From Cliona cf. orientalis (Eukaryota > Porifera > Demospongiae > Clionaida > Clionaidae): 64,000 bases of DNA. Of this stretch, positions 1 through 12,089 are shown in pieces (position 1 is the stretch's first letter; each line of letters opens with the position of its first letter). Both the position numbers and the translations under genes were made by a program. The stretch lies in assembly GCA_963930775.1 (NCBI GenBank), contig OZ005689.1, positions 18,623,775 to 18,687,774 on the forward strand, in the 5' to 3' direction. The notes under the pieces are model-generated. The model saw only the letters and a program-made list of their open reading frames with translations, was not told the origin of the DNA and did not search any database.

Positions 1-1012
1 TGGCCTCTTCGGCCACGCCCCTTCACGATTCGCTAATTGAATTAGCCATTCCTGACGCTCACGCCCACGCAATTAAATGGTACCTTAATTTATATAAAAA
101 TAGTGTACTAGCTAATAGTCATTGTACAGCGTCCTAGAACGGTTGTCATAGGTATGGACGCTTTATTGACACAGAGTCATTGTACAAACTTTGTAGTTAG
201 TTACTTTAGCTTCGTATGTACATATAGTACGCTATTTCTGAACATAAAAGCTTAAAAGCTTAAAAGCTCACTTACCTCGAAACCGTCGCCGTCTCAAGTC
301 CATCCGTGGTTAGTAGAACTCTTCATCTCACTTTGTCTACACAGTAAGGTAGACACAGACCTAGTCTAACTATGCTTAGCGATATGTCTGTACTGCACGT
401 ACTGCGGCAGAAAACAAGGCTACTTCAACGCTTAGGTCGATCGTGGCCATCTCGATCTTGATAAGTAATCTCATTAGTACTTCCTTTCTGAAGGTCAACA
501 AGTGACCGTGAAGCCACACTGGAGTAAGGTATTTCCTGTACTAACCTCAGACAGGATGCCAACCCCAAACTAATCTACTATGGAATGATGGGCGTGGCTA
601 TAGCACAGCAATAATGGCGCTTGCGCCTTAAGGCGTCTCTCGCGCTTAATGATATGCACGCGCATGCGCCTTAAGGCGCATCTCGCGTATAATCGGTTAA
701 AGGGCCGTAACTTTAATTCTAAGGCGTGAATCAAAATTCTACGCCATCAAATTTCGTGTTTTGACCCATTCTGAGTGCCCGTGTAAAAATTATGTCCCCA
801 ACTATTCTCAGTTCCCCCACGAATTATTTTATTTTTTTTTCTACTTAGTGTGTAATTTCTACAAGCTAACCACACCATAAGATAAAAGAATTGTAACAAA
901 CCCCATTGAAGTAACATGAGAGATAAATGAGATGTTTACCGTATTTTATATCGAATACTAGTTGCAGACCTCCATGTGCGGCTACTATTCCAGGTGCAGT
1001 TTCTTTAGTAAA
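1..1012. other. No gene recognised
   Basis: No coding signal stands out. The stretch is AT-rich and holds two short GC-rich palindromes of the form GCGCCTTAAGGCG near 620–680. Nothing here could be assigned to a gene or a repeat family. Confidence 0.5.
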
Positions 1013-1327
1013 TCAAGCATCTGCATGATGATCCATGGCCACTAAGTCTGGGAACTGATCATGAAGCACCATTGATTGCAATGAAGTTAATCTATTTTGG
1101 TTGCAACTGTGGATCATTTGGGGTGTGACATCCTGAAGGTCATGCATACCCCCGGTAACTAATTTCATGTTTCGTGGAGTGATTGTAGGGTCTATATGTC
1201 GGCAAAAAAATATCATAAAAGTCAAATTTACAGTAATTATATATGTCTCTAATATAATAATGATGTTGCTTATTATGAAGAGTTTATGCTCGAGGACTGT
1301 AGAATAGCTCAATATCTCAAAGTACAA
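1013..1327 (-). pseudogene. Unassigned coding-like fragment next to the Helitron
   Basis: A minus-strand open frame whose second half (about residues 45–104, with NRLTSLQSMVL and DQFPDLVAMD) looks like real protein, while the first half is hydrophobic and probably intron or noise. It lies just downstream of the Helitron Rep remnant on the same strand and could be a further exon of it, but I do not recognise a helicase motif. Function unknown. Confidence 0.2.
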
Positions 1328-1569
1328 CTAGCATAGCAACACTGAGCACATGACACACAAAGCATTGCTTAAGAATCTGAAAAAGTCTGAAGTTGAAATG
1401 GTACGTAATTTATAGTCATAACAGTGTTAGTATTGCTGCAATCTGAAGAAGTCTGAATGATAAGCATGTGCGTAAGATGTACGTGTGCCAACATTAAATT
1501 TTGATTAATATTATGACTTTCCAAAATAAAGTTACAATTAAAACTCTTAAGATTTGTACGTTACTGCAG

Positions 1570-4500
1570 CTGCTTAATGAGCATTACTTTTGATTTGTTG
1601 AGCTAATTGAAATTCAGCAAAATCATCATTGGTTGTTCGAGATCCCAAATGAGGGACATCTCCCTGAGCCAATTGTGCTTCACCTTTCTTATTTTCATCG
1701 CTACTGGCTAAGTCATGTCCTTCAATTGATCCAAACCTAGTTGATAAGTAAATATCTGATGAGCCCTCCTATAGCTGTAGCAAGTCACGTTTGCATTTCA
1801 GCATACGTTGTTTGGGCTTGATCTCTGTTGGTAGATAGAGCACTTGTCTAGTCATCTGACTTTGATGAAAGCTCATAAGCACTTCAATAGCCTCAACAGA
1901 ACCAATCACTCTAGTGCGTAGGTATCTCTGTGGGTCTGAAGCATTATTTGGCAAGTCAATATTGAAACTAGGCTCAGCTTTAGAGATATATTTTGCCAAA
2001 TACTGCTCGTGCCCATGTTTAGCAACACGTACATTGTGTGCAGCACCCCACAGGATGCACAGTTCTGGATTATGCGGGAACACTAGTGCATCCTCTTTGT
2101 GTCTGCGAACGTAGAGATACCTTATACCATCTTCATCTAGACATTCCTCAGTCTGAGGTACTGCAAAAGGAAATTAAGCCATATTTACAGCTATGGAGCC
2201 TCTTGCCTCCATATCCATTCAAACAACGCTCAGGTACACAGCGATAATGTCGCTGCATTTTGTGCACTATTTTATGTAAAATTTAATATGCAGTGATTGA
2301 GTCATTTGCTTCTGAACTACGCGGAACCTCAGCCATAATGCAATGCTATGGAACACTCCCTGGCTTGCACCACAGAAGCATGTGCCAATGAACCGCCCCA
2401 CGTTTCTGATATTCTTATTTCCATACATAATCTTCCACAATTCCAAATGGACCATCACCATCACGTGATAAAATTATTTTCATGATCCATTCAAATCTCT
2501 TCTCTGCAGCCATTACAGCTACCTCGGGGGACCAACCAACTGCCTGTCTATCTTCCCAGTCCCGAGCTACATCCTCATACTCCTGCTTAGTGGGAGCAGA
2601 GCCCCATTCCCGACTCAGAGTGGACTGGACATGTGGCCAACAATCATAAGCAGACAGTGTAACAAAGAGATCCGGCAGTCCTCTTTGTTCTGAAAATGAT
2701 ACCAGATCTAATGAAAATGATTTCCAATGCTGTCTGCTACCAGGAATTGATCGTGGTACCTCTGTTCCATAAACTGCATATGGATCAGTGGTTTCTCTGC
2801 ATCAAGTACTTTTTGTGCTGTGAGATCTTCGTTAAGATCTGATACTCGAACAACCCTTCTGGAGTTGTACCCTCTCAATCTGAGTTTGACCATTTCATCG
2901 TATTTAAAGAACATGTAGGCTGAGTCGTGTGCCCACCAGCCTCGTACATCATAGAGCTTCATTTTAATATGGCTTTCAAATTTCATTGGACAGTGATAAT
3001 GCCATCCACCAAAGGCCCAAGGAAATTAGTGTGGAAAAGTTTTGGGCTCAAGGAATTTCTCAATATACTGGGCAGTCACCAGCTCTTTCATTCACTCCTG
3101 ACAATCAGAGTGTTCACGAGGATTTTGTCTTCCTGCCACATCATCTTCCTTCCCAAATACTAATGGATAGTTTTCAAAGAACCATGCATCAATCAGAAAT
3201 GCCATGCCAGCTACCTCATCCTCTAGTATCTGTTCTAGGGACAACTTCACCTTTGCTATAATATCAGGATTGATACAGCCAAACTGAGGTTTGATATAGC
3301 AGAAAAGAGTCTCATAGTTACTGTAAAAGGATGAATATAAATGATTGTGAGAGCGGTACCATGATCTTAATTCTGAAAGCTGAATCTGGATTGTCTGCGA
3401 AGACATTTGTCATCCTCTTTCACAGCTAGGAATCCAAACATCCCATGAAAATGACGATCCAGCTTAGTTATGCTATTAACCTCACCAATGATGTGCTGAT
3501 ATTGACATGCAGAAGCTTTTTGACTGTTGTAGAAAACAGTCCACAGAGTGAAACATGGCCAATTTTGCATCTATTACTTAATTGAGCGATGGGTTGTGGT
3601 TTTCAAATATCCCATAGTTTAACTGGTTTCATGGTATCTGACTCCTCTAACACATCTCCAACATATAGCTCTGATGGAATCTGATTAGTTTTACAATATG
3701 CGCATGAATACCATTTCCTGTGCACGCTGTCATGCTCAAAGGTCAGGAAGCAATTGTCGACAGATGCCAAAAAAGCATTACCTGGTGCATCAATTTCCTT
3801 CATTCCCTTCGGAGGATCAATAATGCATGTACCTTTAGATGAACCATCTCCCCATAATGCACGGCCACATTGCCAGCATATTCGCTTTGGAAGTGGTTGC
3901 TGGTCAAATGCTCGCTGTGTATTAATTCGTTGTATGAGTTGGTGCATAGACTATCATTCATGTTGCACATCGTGGATGATATATCCCAGTTAGAAGCCGT
4001 AGAGAGATCACAATCACTGAAATCAACTTCCCAGTTTGAAGATATACCTACACGATATCCTCTGTTCAAAGTTGTACCCTCTGGACGGCCACCTGACATT
4101 CCTACATTGTATCCAGCGACTAATGTTGTACCCTCTGGACGGCCACCTGACATTCCTACATTGTATCCAGTGGCTAATGTTGTACCCTCTGGACGGCCAC
4201 CTGACATTCCTACATTGTATCCAGTGGCTAATGTTGTACCCTCTGGACGGCCACCTGACATTCCTACATTGTATCCAGTCGCTAATGTTGTACCCTCTGG
4301 ACGGCCACCTGACATTCCTACATTGTATCCCTCAGCAGCAGTAGTGCCCTGTGTTCTACCACCAGATAAGTATCCAGCAGCTACAGTTGTACCCACTGGA
4401 CGTCCACTACTTGTGCTATATCCAGCAGCAATAGTTGTGTTTTTATGACGACCAGGACATACCCTACACCCTGCTGCAACAGTGGTTCCAACAGGTCGTC

Positions 4501-4624
4501 GATGTATCTTACCAGATTTAGTAAGTGTGATCCCACAATTGGGACATTTATTTGTACGTATAGACTGCTCAAATTCACATTTACTGCATGTTTTACGCAA
4601 ATTACCCCCAACATGTGACATCAT
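1570..4624 (-). pseudogene. Helitron Rep (HUH nuclease) protein, decayed
   Basis: Minus-strand remains of a rolling-circle transposon replication protein. Read from 4624 downwards there is a Cys4 zinc-ribbon (CSKC…CPNCG), an array of GRPxGTT repeats, a second Cys pair (CWQCGRALWGDG) in another frame near 3880, a Rep N-terminal part (AHDSAYMFFKYDEM near 2900), the HUH motif AVHWHM at 2370–2390 preceded by EYQKRG, and the tyrosine motif YLAKYISKAEPS near 2000. Helitron Rep proteins nick with the Tyr residues, using the two His to bind metal. Several frame changes and in-frame stops (for example just before EYQKRG) show it is dead. I did not find the Pif1-type helicase part. The start is the first Met before the zinc ribbon; the element's own 5'-TC and 3'-CTRR ends were not found. 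Confidence 0.85.
4060..4505 (-). repeat. 54-bp coding tandem repeat (GRPxGTT array)
   Basis: Five nearly identical 54-bp units begin at 4071, 4125, 4179, 4233 and 4287, followed by about four diverged units up to 4505. On the minus strand each unit encodes 18 residues with core GRPEGTTLATGYNVGMSG. The GRP core resembles the minor-groove-binding centre of an AT-hook, so the array may be a DNA-binding tail of the Helitron protein; that role is inferred. Confidence 0.85.
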
Positions 4625-5127
4625 AGGTATAAGTTATAGACAAAGTATGTGCATTAGCCAGGTATATTATAGCTACAATCAATAACATTAACAGCATGAA
4701 ATTGTACTTATAGTAGAGTCTATAATGTGTATCTTTAATAATAATTATTATACCTGGAGTTTGTGATGCAGGTTTCAAAATTGTAGCAGAACCAGCTGTA
4801 TAGTGATGTAGAGCGCTCCAATATTGATGTTATACTAGCTCCCTGAGAGAGACTGTATAATTTGTGATAATGCATGCATGGCTGTGAATAATTGAGAATA
4901 CAACATTATGATACATAAAGTTACTATACCACTTAAGTTTACAATTACTATTATTATTATACAATGATCAGACTTACAATTATTTCTATATTTTATTGCA
5001 AACGTAGAGATAGAAGAAATGAATGTAGAATCCTTTGCAGACTATAGAGTAGTGATTTGAAGTCACTGAACTAGTAGTGTACTAAAACGTACTTAATTTA
5101 TACCTATGCTTCATTGATCACCAACTG
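4625..5127. other. No gene recognised
   Basis: AT-rich DNA upstream of the Helitron coding remnant. The Helitron 5' end should lie here but no convincing terminus was seen. Confidence 0.4.
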
Positions 5128-5649
5128 CACTGTAAAAAACGATGAGTATACGCAGCCTTATTACTGGTTTTATATCATTAGATTAAGACTGGTTTCCGCT
5201 GAGCTTATACCTCTGTAGGTCGGTTGCTTATATGTGCGTATTCGGGCTTAAGGATATCGTTTAAGCCTTGGCCGTATAAGCGCGCTTATCCATGTGATAT
5301 ACATTCAACTTATTCGGTCTTATACTAGGGCGAATAACGCTCTATACCAGACGTATACTAATGCTTATACGCGTCGATTGCGCGCGCGCTCATAAATGCA
5401 ATTATGTAATGCATCCTATGCGCGTGCGGTTAGCGAGCTAGCCATGAGGAATGTATATTAACCGCACTAGCCAGCCGTACTGCCGCGCTATAATATATAC
5501 GCACTTGAGCAATGGCGTCACTATGATATAATAATCATGTATATATATAGCATATAGCCATAAATGGTTAAACGGCTAAAATATACCAAATCAGTTTAAA
5601 AACAATAGAATGTCCAGATGGGATTTGCTCATCAGATCTGCAGAATGAC

Positions 5650-5652
<3 letters not shown>

Positions 5653-5689
<37 letters not shown>

Positions 5690-5690
5690 A
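5653..5690 (+). repeat. (GA)n microsatellite
   Basis: Uninterrupted GA dinucleotide run, with a degenerate purine-rich continuation to about 5730. Confidence 0.9.
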
Positions 5691-5730
5691 TGGTGAAGTA
5701 AGCGAGTGAAACGAGAAAGAGAGAGAATGG

Positions 5731-6800
5731 TGGGGTAAGAGTGTATGAATGGAAGGTCTGTATGCAATATGTTACTAGTAGCAATATCTACCTGTAGTGA
5801 ATAAATCTGACTGACACATCAAGATTGGTGTTGGATGCAGTGCATTGATCCAAGGTTTATACTCCAAGCCTGTTTAAAAAAAGATAGTCATTTATGAGAC
5901 ACATGATTCTCATCTTGGTGCATAATACAAATTACCATGATACTATTATAGCACAAACTTTTGGTTAGTAAAGGGCTAATAATTTGTATTGGGAAAGAAA
6001 TTTCTGAATCAATTTCGCCAACAGGTAGAACTACCCTACAGGAGATAGTGGGAGCTAACGAACGTTATGGCATGTGCTCTTGCTCCAATGCTTTACTACT
6101 TCTGTCTTTGTCTTCTCCTTGATCTTGTTGTACTAGGTACTAGGTAGCTATAGCCCCTCACTTCTAGCTCACTACGTACACAATTTAATCGGCTTTCACA
6201 ATCTCGGAAAAAAGACGGCAGTTCTATGACAGGAGCACTACATGATCAAGCAGGTCCCAGGGTATACATGTAAGTATGAGTACCAACTTCAAGCTCAGTT
6301 AGAGATCAAGAAGAATGCAGAGGTACTACTACTTGCTACTGCTTGCTTCACAACATGTAAAAATTTAATGTGATAAAATTCAATACCAGCCGATAGGCAT
6401 TGGTGGACTCATGGTATACTTCACTTAGCAAAAGTATATTGATGCATATTACGTATACCTGAGTCAATCCAGAGGGTTTGAATAACATCATAATTGCTAC
6501 AAAGTCCTCGCCAGCTACAGTACATGTAGAGATTGGTAAAATTATGATGATAGTAGCAATTATAATACTTGTTTAAATATACCTGAGTTTTTCCAGATTT
6601 CTTTTATACACTGAAACCAATTCAGATTGCCACAATGTCATACCTATATATACATGATCATCATAGTGACAGCAGGTGTTGTATACCCTGGCCAAATTGA
6701 GCTACCTTCAAGTAACATCATAATGCAGGTGAAACCCTCGAACCAGGCTTGCACATTGCTGCCGAACTATCCAATATACATACAGATGGGCCTACATGAT
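5731..6800. other. No gene recognised
   Basis: Non-coding AT-rich sequence inside the candidate CACTA-like element; no open frame or repeat family recognised. Confidence 0.4.
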
Positions 6801-7447
6801 ATGTAGATACCTATAGCAAGAAAGAAACGAGTGATAGTCTGGTATTCACGTTATCAGCCACTTACAGGGTTAGCCTGGCAGTGCCACGGTGTTTAAACCT
6901 CTACGATCCAACATGAGATACGCACCGGGAATCCAATCTGTTGAAAATAAAACTGTACGCTACGTATATGTAGATACCTGAGCAAGAAATAAACGAGTGA
7001 CAGTCTGGTATTCACGTTATCAGCCAGGTTAGCCTGGCAGTGCCACGGTGTTTAAACCTCTACGATCCGACACGAGATACGCACCGGGAATCCAATCTGT
7101 TGAAAATAAAACTGTACGCTACGTATATGTAGATACCTGAGCAAGAAATAAACGAGTGACAGTCTGGTATTCACGTTATCAGCCAGGTTAGCCTGGCAGT
7201 GCCACGGTGTTTAAACCTCTACGATCCGACACGAGATACACACCGGGAATCCAATCTGTTGAAAATAAAACTGTACGCTACGTATATGTAGATACATGAG
7301 CAAGAAATAAACGAGTGACAGTCTGGTATTCACGTTATCAGCCACTTACAGGGTTAGCCTGGCACACGATGTTTAAACCTCTACGATCCGACATGAGATA
7401 CGCACCGGGAATCCAATCTGTTCAAAATAAAACTGTACGCAACGTAT
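6801..7447 (+). repeat. Four-copy tandem repeat, period 159–166 bp
   Basis: The anchor AGTCTGGTATTCACG occurs at 6836, 7002, 7161 and 7320. Copies 2 and 3 share a 7-bp deletion (CTTACAG lost) and are nearly identical; copies 1 and 4 keep the 7 bp. This points to duplication of the inner unit after the array began. No coding capacity. Confidence 0.9.
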
Positions 7448-7604
7448 ACAGTAGTTTCCTCGCTAAACACCGGCCGAAGATACCAATCATGATCGATCAC
7501 AGAGACTCAGGGAGAGAACTTGCCACCGAGCTGGTCAGAATTTGAATCCATGTAGTCACGTGTCGTATTGCACGTATGCACGTGCGCGTTATTCATTATT
7601 AATA

Positions 7605-7991
7605 AAACAAGTATAAAAACAATTGAATAAAATTGAAGAATGAAGTAGGGATGGCAGGATCAAAAAGTACACAAACAAGAGATAATTGCATCTACTATAC
7701 ATCCCTACGCTTACTTTTCTCGACTATTGTGCACCTATTAATCATGGTTGATGTGTTTGTTGAGTGCAGTATGTGGGAGACATTGGTGCAGGTTGTTCCC
7801 TAGTTGTCATGATGGTTCGGGTTTATCAGTTTTGATTCAATTGCATTACTACTGGTCATATTTGCACCCCTCAAAAAGCAAGCAAGCGTAGGGATGTATA
7901 GTAGATGCAATTATCTCTTGTTTGTGTACTTTTTGATCCTGCCATCCCTACTTCATTCTTCAATTTTATTCAATTGTTTTTATACTTGTTT
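7605..7991. repeat. Large inverted repeat (foldback) with a MITE in the loop
   Basis: Left arm 7605–7716 and right arm 7873–7991 are near-perfect inverted copies (about 115 bp, starting AAACAAGTATAAAAAC). The arms include the TIRs of the MITE at 7703–7893 plus about 98 bp of flanking DNA, so the flank was duplicated in inverted orientation around the MITE. Confidence 0.85.
7703..7893 (+). mobile_element. MITE family CCCTACG, copy 1
   Basis: About 191 bp with TIRs CCCTACGCTTACTTTT and its inverse. The interior (ATTAATCATGGTTGA…, CAACCTGCAC on the other strand) matches 25861–26045 in inverted orientation, so the two are copies of one short family. No coding capacity. Confidence 0.8.
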
Positions 7992-8040
7992 CTGCTCTTT
8001 TTTATTACACTTAGTGAAATTTATCAATGTCATCTTACAT

Positions 8041-8289
8041 GTGGCAGTCACAGATAGAAAACGTACATTATTCCGTTTTTAATTAGCTTAATTAAATCAG
8101 GTCTCCTGCTACTATACTTTGTAATCTCAAGCCCAAATTTGGTACACTCTTAGCGCATAGATAGGAGTTACTGAAAATCAATTTTACGCTTTCTGGGACA
8201 CTAAATGATGGAGTTATAATATTGCAAAGTCAAAAAGGGTGGTCAAAAAGTGATAGGAATAATGTACGTTTTCTACCTGTGACTGCCAC
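8041..8289. mobile_element. MITE with 34-bp TIR
   Basis: TIR GTGGCAGTCACAGATAGAAA… at 8041–8074 is inverted at 8256–8289 with one or two mismatches. ACAT directly flanks both ends (8037–8040 and 8290–8293), a likely 4-bp target duplication. No coding capacity; superfamily not assigned. Confidence 0.75.
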
Positions 8290-8293
8290 ACAT

Positions 8294-10111
8294 GGTTTGC
8301 TCACAATTTCTGATTAAGTGGAAGATGGGAGGTGCACAAAATTCTTTGCCACGCCCCTCATTAACTTGCGTTCATAATTATGATGACGATGAACAGGATG
8401 ACCAAGAACAACAAGAAGGCTCAGTGCTTTAGGCGGCCCAAGTAGTGATGAGACTTAACGCTTAGCGAGAAAACTAAGTTACAAGTTTTACTGTCGGCAG
8501 CAGCTAGCTACCCGGCATAATTTTATGATCTGTACGTTATTAAAGTACCGCTGCTCAAGCCTCAGTGCGCCTTCGTATCGCCGCGATGGTATGATATCTA
8601 TGATCGAGCCAGCATAGCACTAACGCTGCAAGCGCTAGCGAGTAGCTCGCCTATGCCTAGCGCCTCACCGCTCCTCGAGCCTTGAACCTTCATATCCATG
8701 ATCGCCGTTGCACGAGCTAGTGATGTACGAGCTAGTATTGTATATAGCTCGCCTAGCTAGGCGCCTAGGGCCAGGCGCTGTCACATGACTTCACCATGGC
8801 AACATATTCCGAGCATGCGCATTACATCATAAAAATGGCGTATCAGACACACCCATTCGATAATGCGCCGTACACGCCCACTATTACGTCCTATCGAGAT
8901 AACGACTAACTAGCGTGCCACTGCACTGCGCGTTACAAAATAGAGTGGATTTATACTCAAAGTAAGATGAGCGGTGGAGGCAGTCTTGAGCTAGCCCAAG
9001 AAACTAGAAAGAAAGAAAGAAAGAAGAAAGAAAGAATGAGAAATGGCCTATTTTTTGAACGTCTGGTTCTGACGTGTACAACTGTTTTGATGAATGATCT
9101 TGGTCTTGTTAGATGCACAATTTGCTGGAGATTCTGATTTTCACACTTAGAAATTTCATAAAATTACCGATTTTGAGATATTTGGGTATTTATAATGTAT
9201 TACATATATGGCATATCCGGGCCATCCCTACTTATAGAGTCTACCGACTCTATGATTATTAAAAATTTTAATTTTAATGGAGCGCGCGCCGTGACAGGAC
9301 TGCAAAATTTGGCGTGAACGTGTGACCGCGAATCCTCGGCCAGACAATGCATGCTCGAGGACAGATGGATGCCTCTAAAGGAGTCCGGCGAGAAGAGAGC
9401 GCGAAATAGTATCAAGCAGAGACTATTAAAGACAGCAGAACGAAGTTGAGCAAGTTCCACAATAATTATTATGAGTAGTTCGGGAGCTTCAAGTGTGTTG
9501 TAGCTATACAGTGGCTGTATCATGTATATATATAGCATGCTTTGTTGTATACCAATGTTAATTATGCCCCACCCACCTACACAGGAAACTTGCAAGTGTA
9601 CCAAACCAAGTACGCTTCATGAAAGTTCTCTGCTAGTATGAAGTTTATTGTCAGAGTTAAGTATTATATTCCTTGGCTACAATGTCATGCATTAGTAGTG
9701 ATGATAGTGGCAAAATTATGCTAGTTACGACAAAATGTTGTGCTGAACATTCACAATGCATTGTGTGAGGGTAGAGAGAACAAAGTATGTTCAGTTGACA
9801 ACAGCAGACTCTATTGCTTGTCCGTGGAACAGCAAAATGCACACCAAGTATTACCCCCAAATAGCACCCGCGGTCGATGTCAGAAGGGGGGTGTGCAATC
9901 ATCCGCCAGTGACAAGTCCTGCAAAAAGAACATCATCATCCTTACTTAGTATTTTAAGTGGAGGCCTAGGGTTGTACTTCTTTCATTCATTAGTATACTG
10001 ACTCGCACATATAACTAGACACCAAATTATGTGTAACACAGATCCTAGGGTGTGCTTCATTTTGAATTTATTATTGTGGAATACGGAATGTTATTACATG
10101 TGCCTAGTATT
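8294..10111. other. No gene recognised
   Basis: Contains a (GAAA)n tract near 9008–9035 and scattered short CTAGCGC-rich motifs near 8600–8770. Open frames on either strand here have no recognisable motif and no supporting splice or codon pattern. Confidence 0.4.
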
Positions 10112-10740
10112 ACTAGCACTGTGGTTGGCTGAAACAGGTTTGGACAACAGTCTTTGAACCTGTGTATGGCTGATTACATGCTGGTAAGCATAATATTTCC
10201 TAGTACAGTATGGGCGGTGCACATGTATGTTTGATCATATGTGTGAGGAATGTGAATTATTGGTAACAAACTAGCACTATAATTGGCTGAAACAGGTTTG
10301 GGCATTATGATAGTCTTTGAACCTGTGTACGGCTGATTACATGCTGGTATATGCCTGTAATTTCCTGGTACTGTGTGTGTGTGTTTGATTTCATATAGAG
10401 GATGATTGAACCATAGGTACGTTGTGGTTAGCTAATTAAATCTAACAATAAGCTTTTATGTTTAGAACTAGCACTGTAGTTGGCTGAAACAGGTTTGGAC
10501 AATAGTCTTTGAACCTGTGTACGGCTGATTACATGCTGGCAAGCATAATATTTCCTAGTATGGGCAGTGTACGGTTGATCATATAAAGTGAGGGATGTGA
10601 ATGAATTATAGGTAATGAACTAGCAGTATAATTGGCTGAAACGGGTTTGGACATTATGATAGTCTTTGAACCTGTGTACAGCTGATTACATGCTGGTATA
10701 CACCTGTAATTTCCTGGTACTGTGTGTGTGTTTGATTTCA
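10112..10740 (+). repeat. Duplicated two-unit tandem repeat
   Basis: A roughly 100-bp unit (core ACTAGCACTGTAGTTGGCTG, then TTTGAACCTGTG) starts at 10112, 10270, 10467 and 10619. Units 1 and 3 resemble each other, as do 2 and 4, so a two-unit block was duplicated. Confidence 0.85.
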
Positions 10741-10930
10741 TACTTCATTCTGGTTTCAGCCACTCTAATTCTACCAAAAGGCTTACCAGCATGTAATCAG
10801 CTGTACACAGGTTCAAAAACTATTGTCCAAACCCGTTTCAGCCAATCACAGTGCTAGTTCTAAACATAAAGCTTATATATTTAATTAGCTAGCCACGACG
10901 TACCTATGGTTCAATCATCCTCTATATCAT
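10391..10930. repeat. Inverted repeat, arms about 150 bp
   Basis: The arm at 10391–10542 is repeated in inverse at 10782–10930, including one copy of the 100-bp unit and its neighbour sequence (GATTGAACCATAGGTACG). Together with the direct copies this makes a palindrome-prone cluster. Confidence 0.8.
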
Positions 10931-11541
10931 GAGGGCCTCCCCTCCCATTAAATGATAATAATATGTATATGCTGATATGTTTCAAGATGCATAAATTATT
11001 GGTGTTTGTATTTGCAGACTGCCATTCATACTTCTTCTCTAGACACTGAATACATGACCCTCATCTGGGGGAAAATGCCTCTCATTATTAAAACCTTGTT
11101 AGCACTAGGGGGTGATAGTGGGGGACTCGGTTAACAAGTCACTGCATAAATTTATCCAATGATCGGCATCTGTATAATCATGATGCTCAGACAGTGATAA
11201 TTAAAAAAGTACGCTGGCTTGTCATTACCCGGTAGTACTAATTGGCTCATCTGAGTGCACTACAATAATACTGGTATACTATAAAATTCTACATACCATG
11301 GAGACTGGAGTCTCAGATGATCAGTTCGACAATATCCAGGTAGAGAATAATCGTCTTGCAAAGCAGGGACAGGTACTCAGAGGGTATTTCTATTAAGAGC
11401 ACACCTATTCACAATAAGATGGATACTAAAACACTTAATGAATGTAATAGGCCGGCTTTCCGGCGAATCGGGCTGGATCATACCGTCATTGACTCCTGCG
11501 TGGATATAATGACAATGGTTGGTAGAGGTAGCTCAAAACAT

Positions 11542-11618
11542 GGGGTGACTCGGGGGGGGGGGGATCGAACCTGACTCGGCAGAGCAGCCGCGTCATTTAA
11601 TAGCTGAGCCTCACTGGT
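11542..11618 (-). repeat. tRNA-like promoter sequence: SINE head or tRNA pseudogene
   Basis: On the minus strand the segment reads GAGGCTCAGCT (A-box-like) and, about 30 bases on, GGTTCGATCCC, a good B-box / T-arm. A run of 10 or more C follows and spoils acceptor pairing, so a functional tRNA is unlikely. It fits a tRNA-derived SINE head or an old pseudogene. Confidence 0.45.
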
Positions 11619-11877
11619 GGTGATCAGATATCTTCTCTGTGAGTCTGACTGACGTTGATAGTATGCGTAGTGTCTGAATACAAGAAAGATCTTCGTGAAG
11701 CGAAGGTAATGTCGAGTTTTAATGATGTCATAGCTCCACGATGAAATTATAACCTAGCCCCACCCCCTCCCAGCTGGAGGGAGAAGGCGGGGCTAGGACC
11801 AGCAGGGAATGGGAGGGGCAGGTACTAGCTAATAAGGGTTTGATATATAAGCATTTATTTATAGCAAGCATATACCA

Positions 11878-11990
11878 TATGAGATTGAAATAAGAGTGTT
11901 ATTGACTCCAGCTTATACCCTCTAACAATATAAGAGTGCTATTGGCTCCAGCTTATATCCTTCTAACCATATAAGCTAGCTTAAAACAAG
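11878..11990 (+). repeat. Two-copy 51-bp direct repeat in right subterminal region
   Basis: ATAAGAGTG(T/C)TATTG(A/G)CTCCAGC followed by TTATA…TCTAAC occurs twice in tandem. It forms part of the GCTTATA-rich right end of the candidate CACTA-like element. Confidence 0.7.
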
Positions 11991-12089
11991 CTTATGTCAC
12001 TATCACATATAAGCGGACTTATAACAGCAGAATAACAAACATACTACCATACATATACTAGCTTATACTGCCAGTTTTTTACAGTGCTG

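Larger units (their letters stand above)
5128..12086. mobile_element. Candidate CACTA-like element, no transposase seen
   Basis: The left end begins CACTGTAAAAAAC at 5128 and the right end finishes with its exact complement at 12086 (13-bp TIR). Each end is flanked by CTG (5125–5127 and 12087–12089), a 3-bp duplication. Both ends carry many subterminal GCTTATA motifs in both orientations (5195–5375 and 11850–12070). CACT termini, a 3-bp duplication and subterminal repeats are the CACTA (En/Spm) signature. The 6.96-kb interior has tandem arrays and MITEs but no recognisable transposase, so it would be non-autonomous. The two ends could instead belong to different copies. Confidence 0.45.

Noticed and set aside
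6801..7447. Regular repeat spacing reminiscent of an array such as CRISPR
   Set aside because: The whole 159–166 bp unit repeats, with no short repeat/unique spacer structure, and the window is eukaryotic.
9200..9604. 134-codon open frame on the minus strand
   Set aside because: No recognisable motif, runs through AT-rich and hydrophobic low-information sequence, no splice or promoter context.
11542..11618. Functional tRNA gene
   Set aside because: The long C-run and poor acceptor-stem pairing argue against a cloverleaf.
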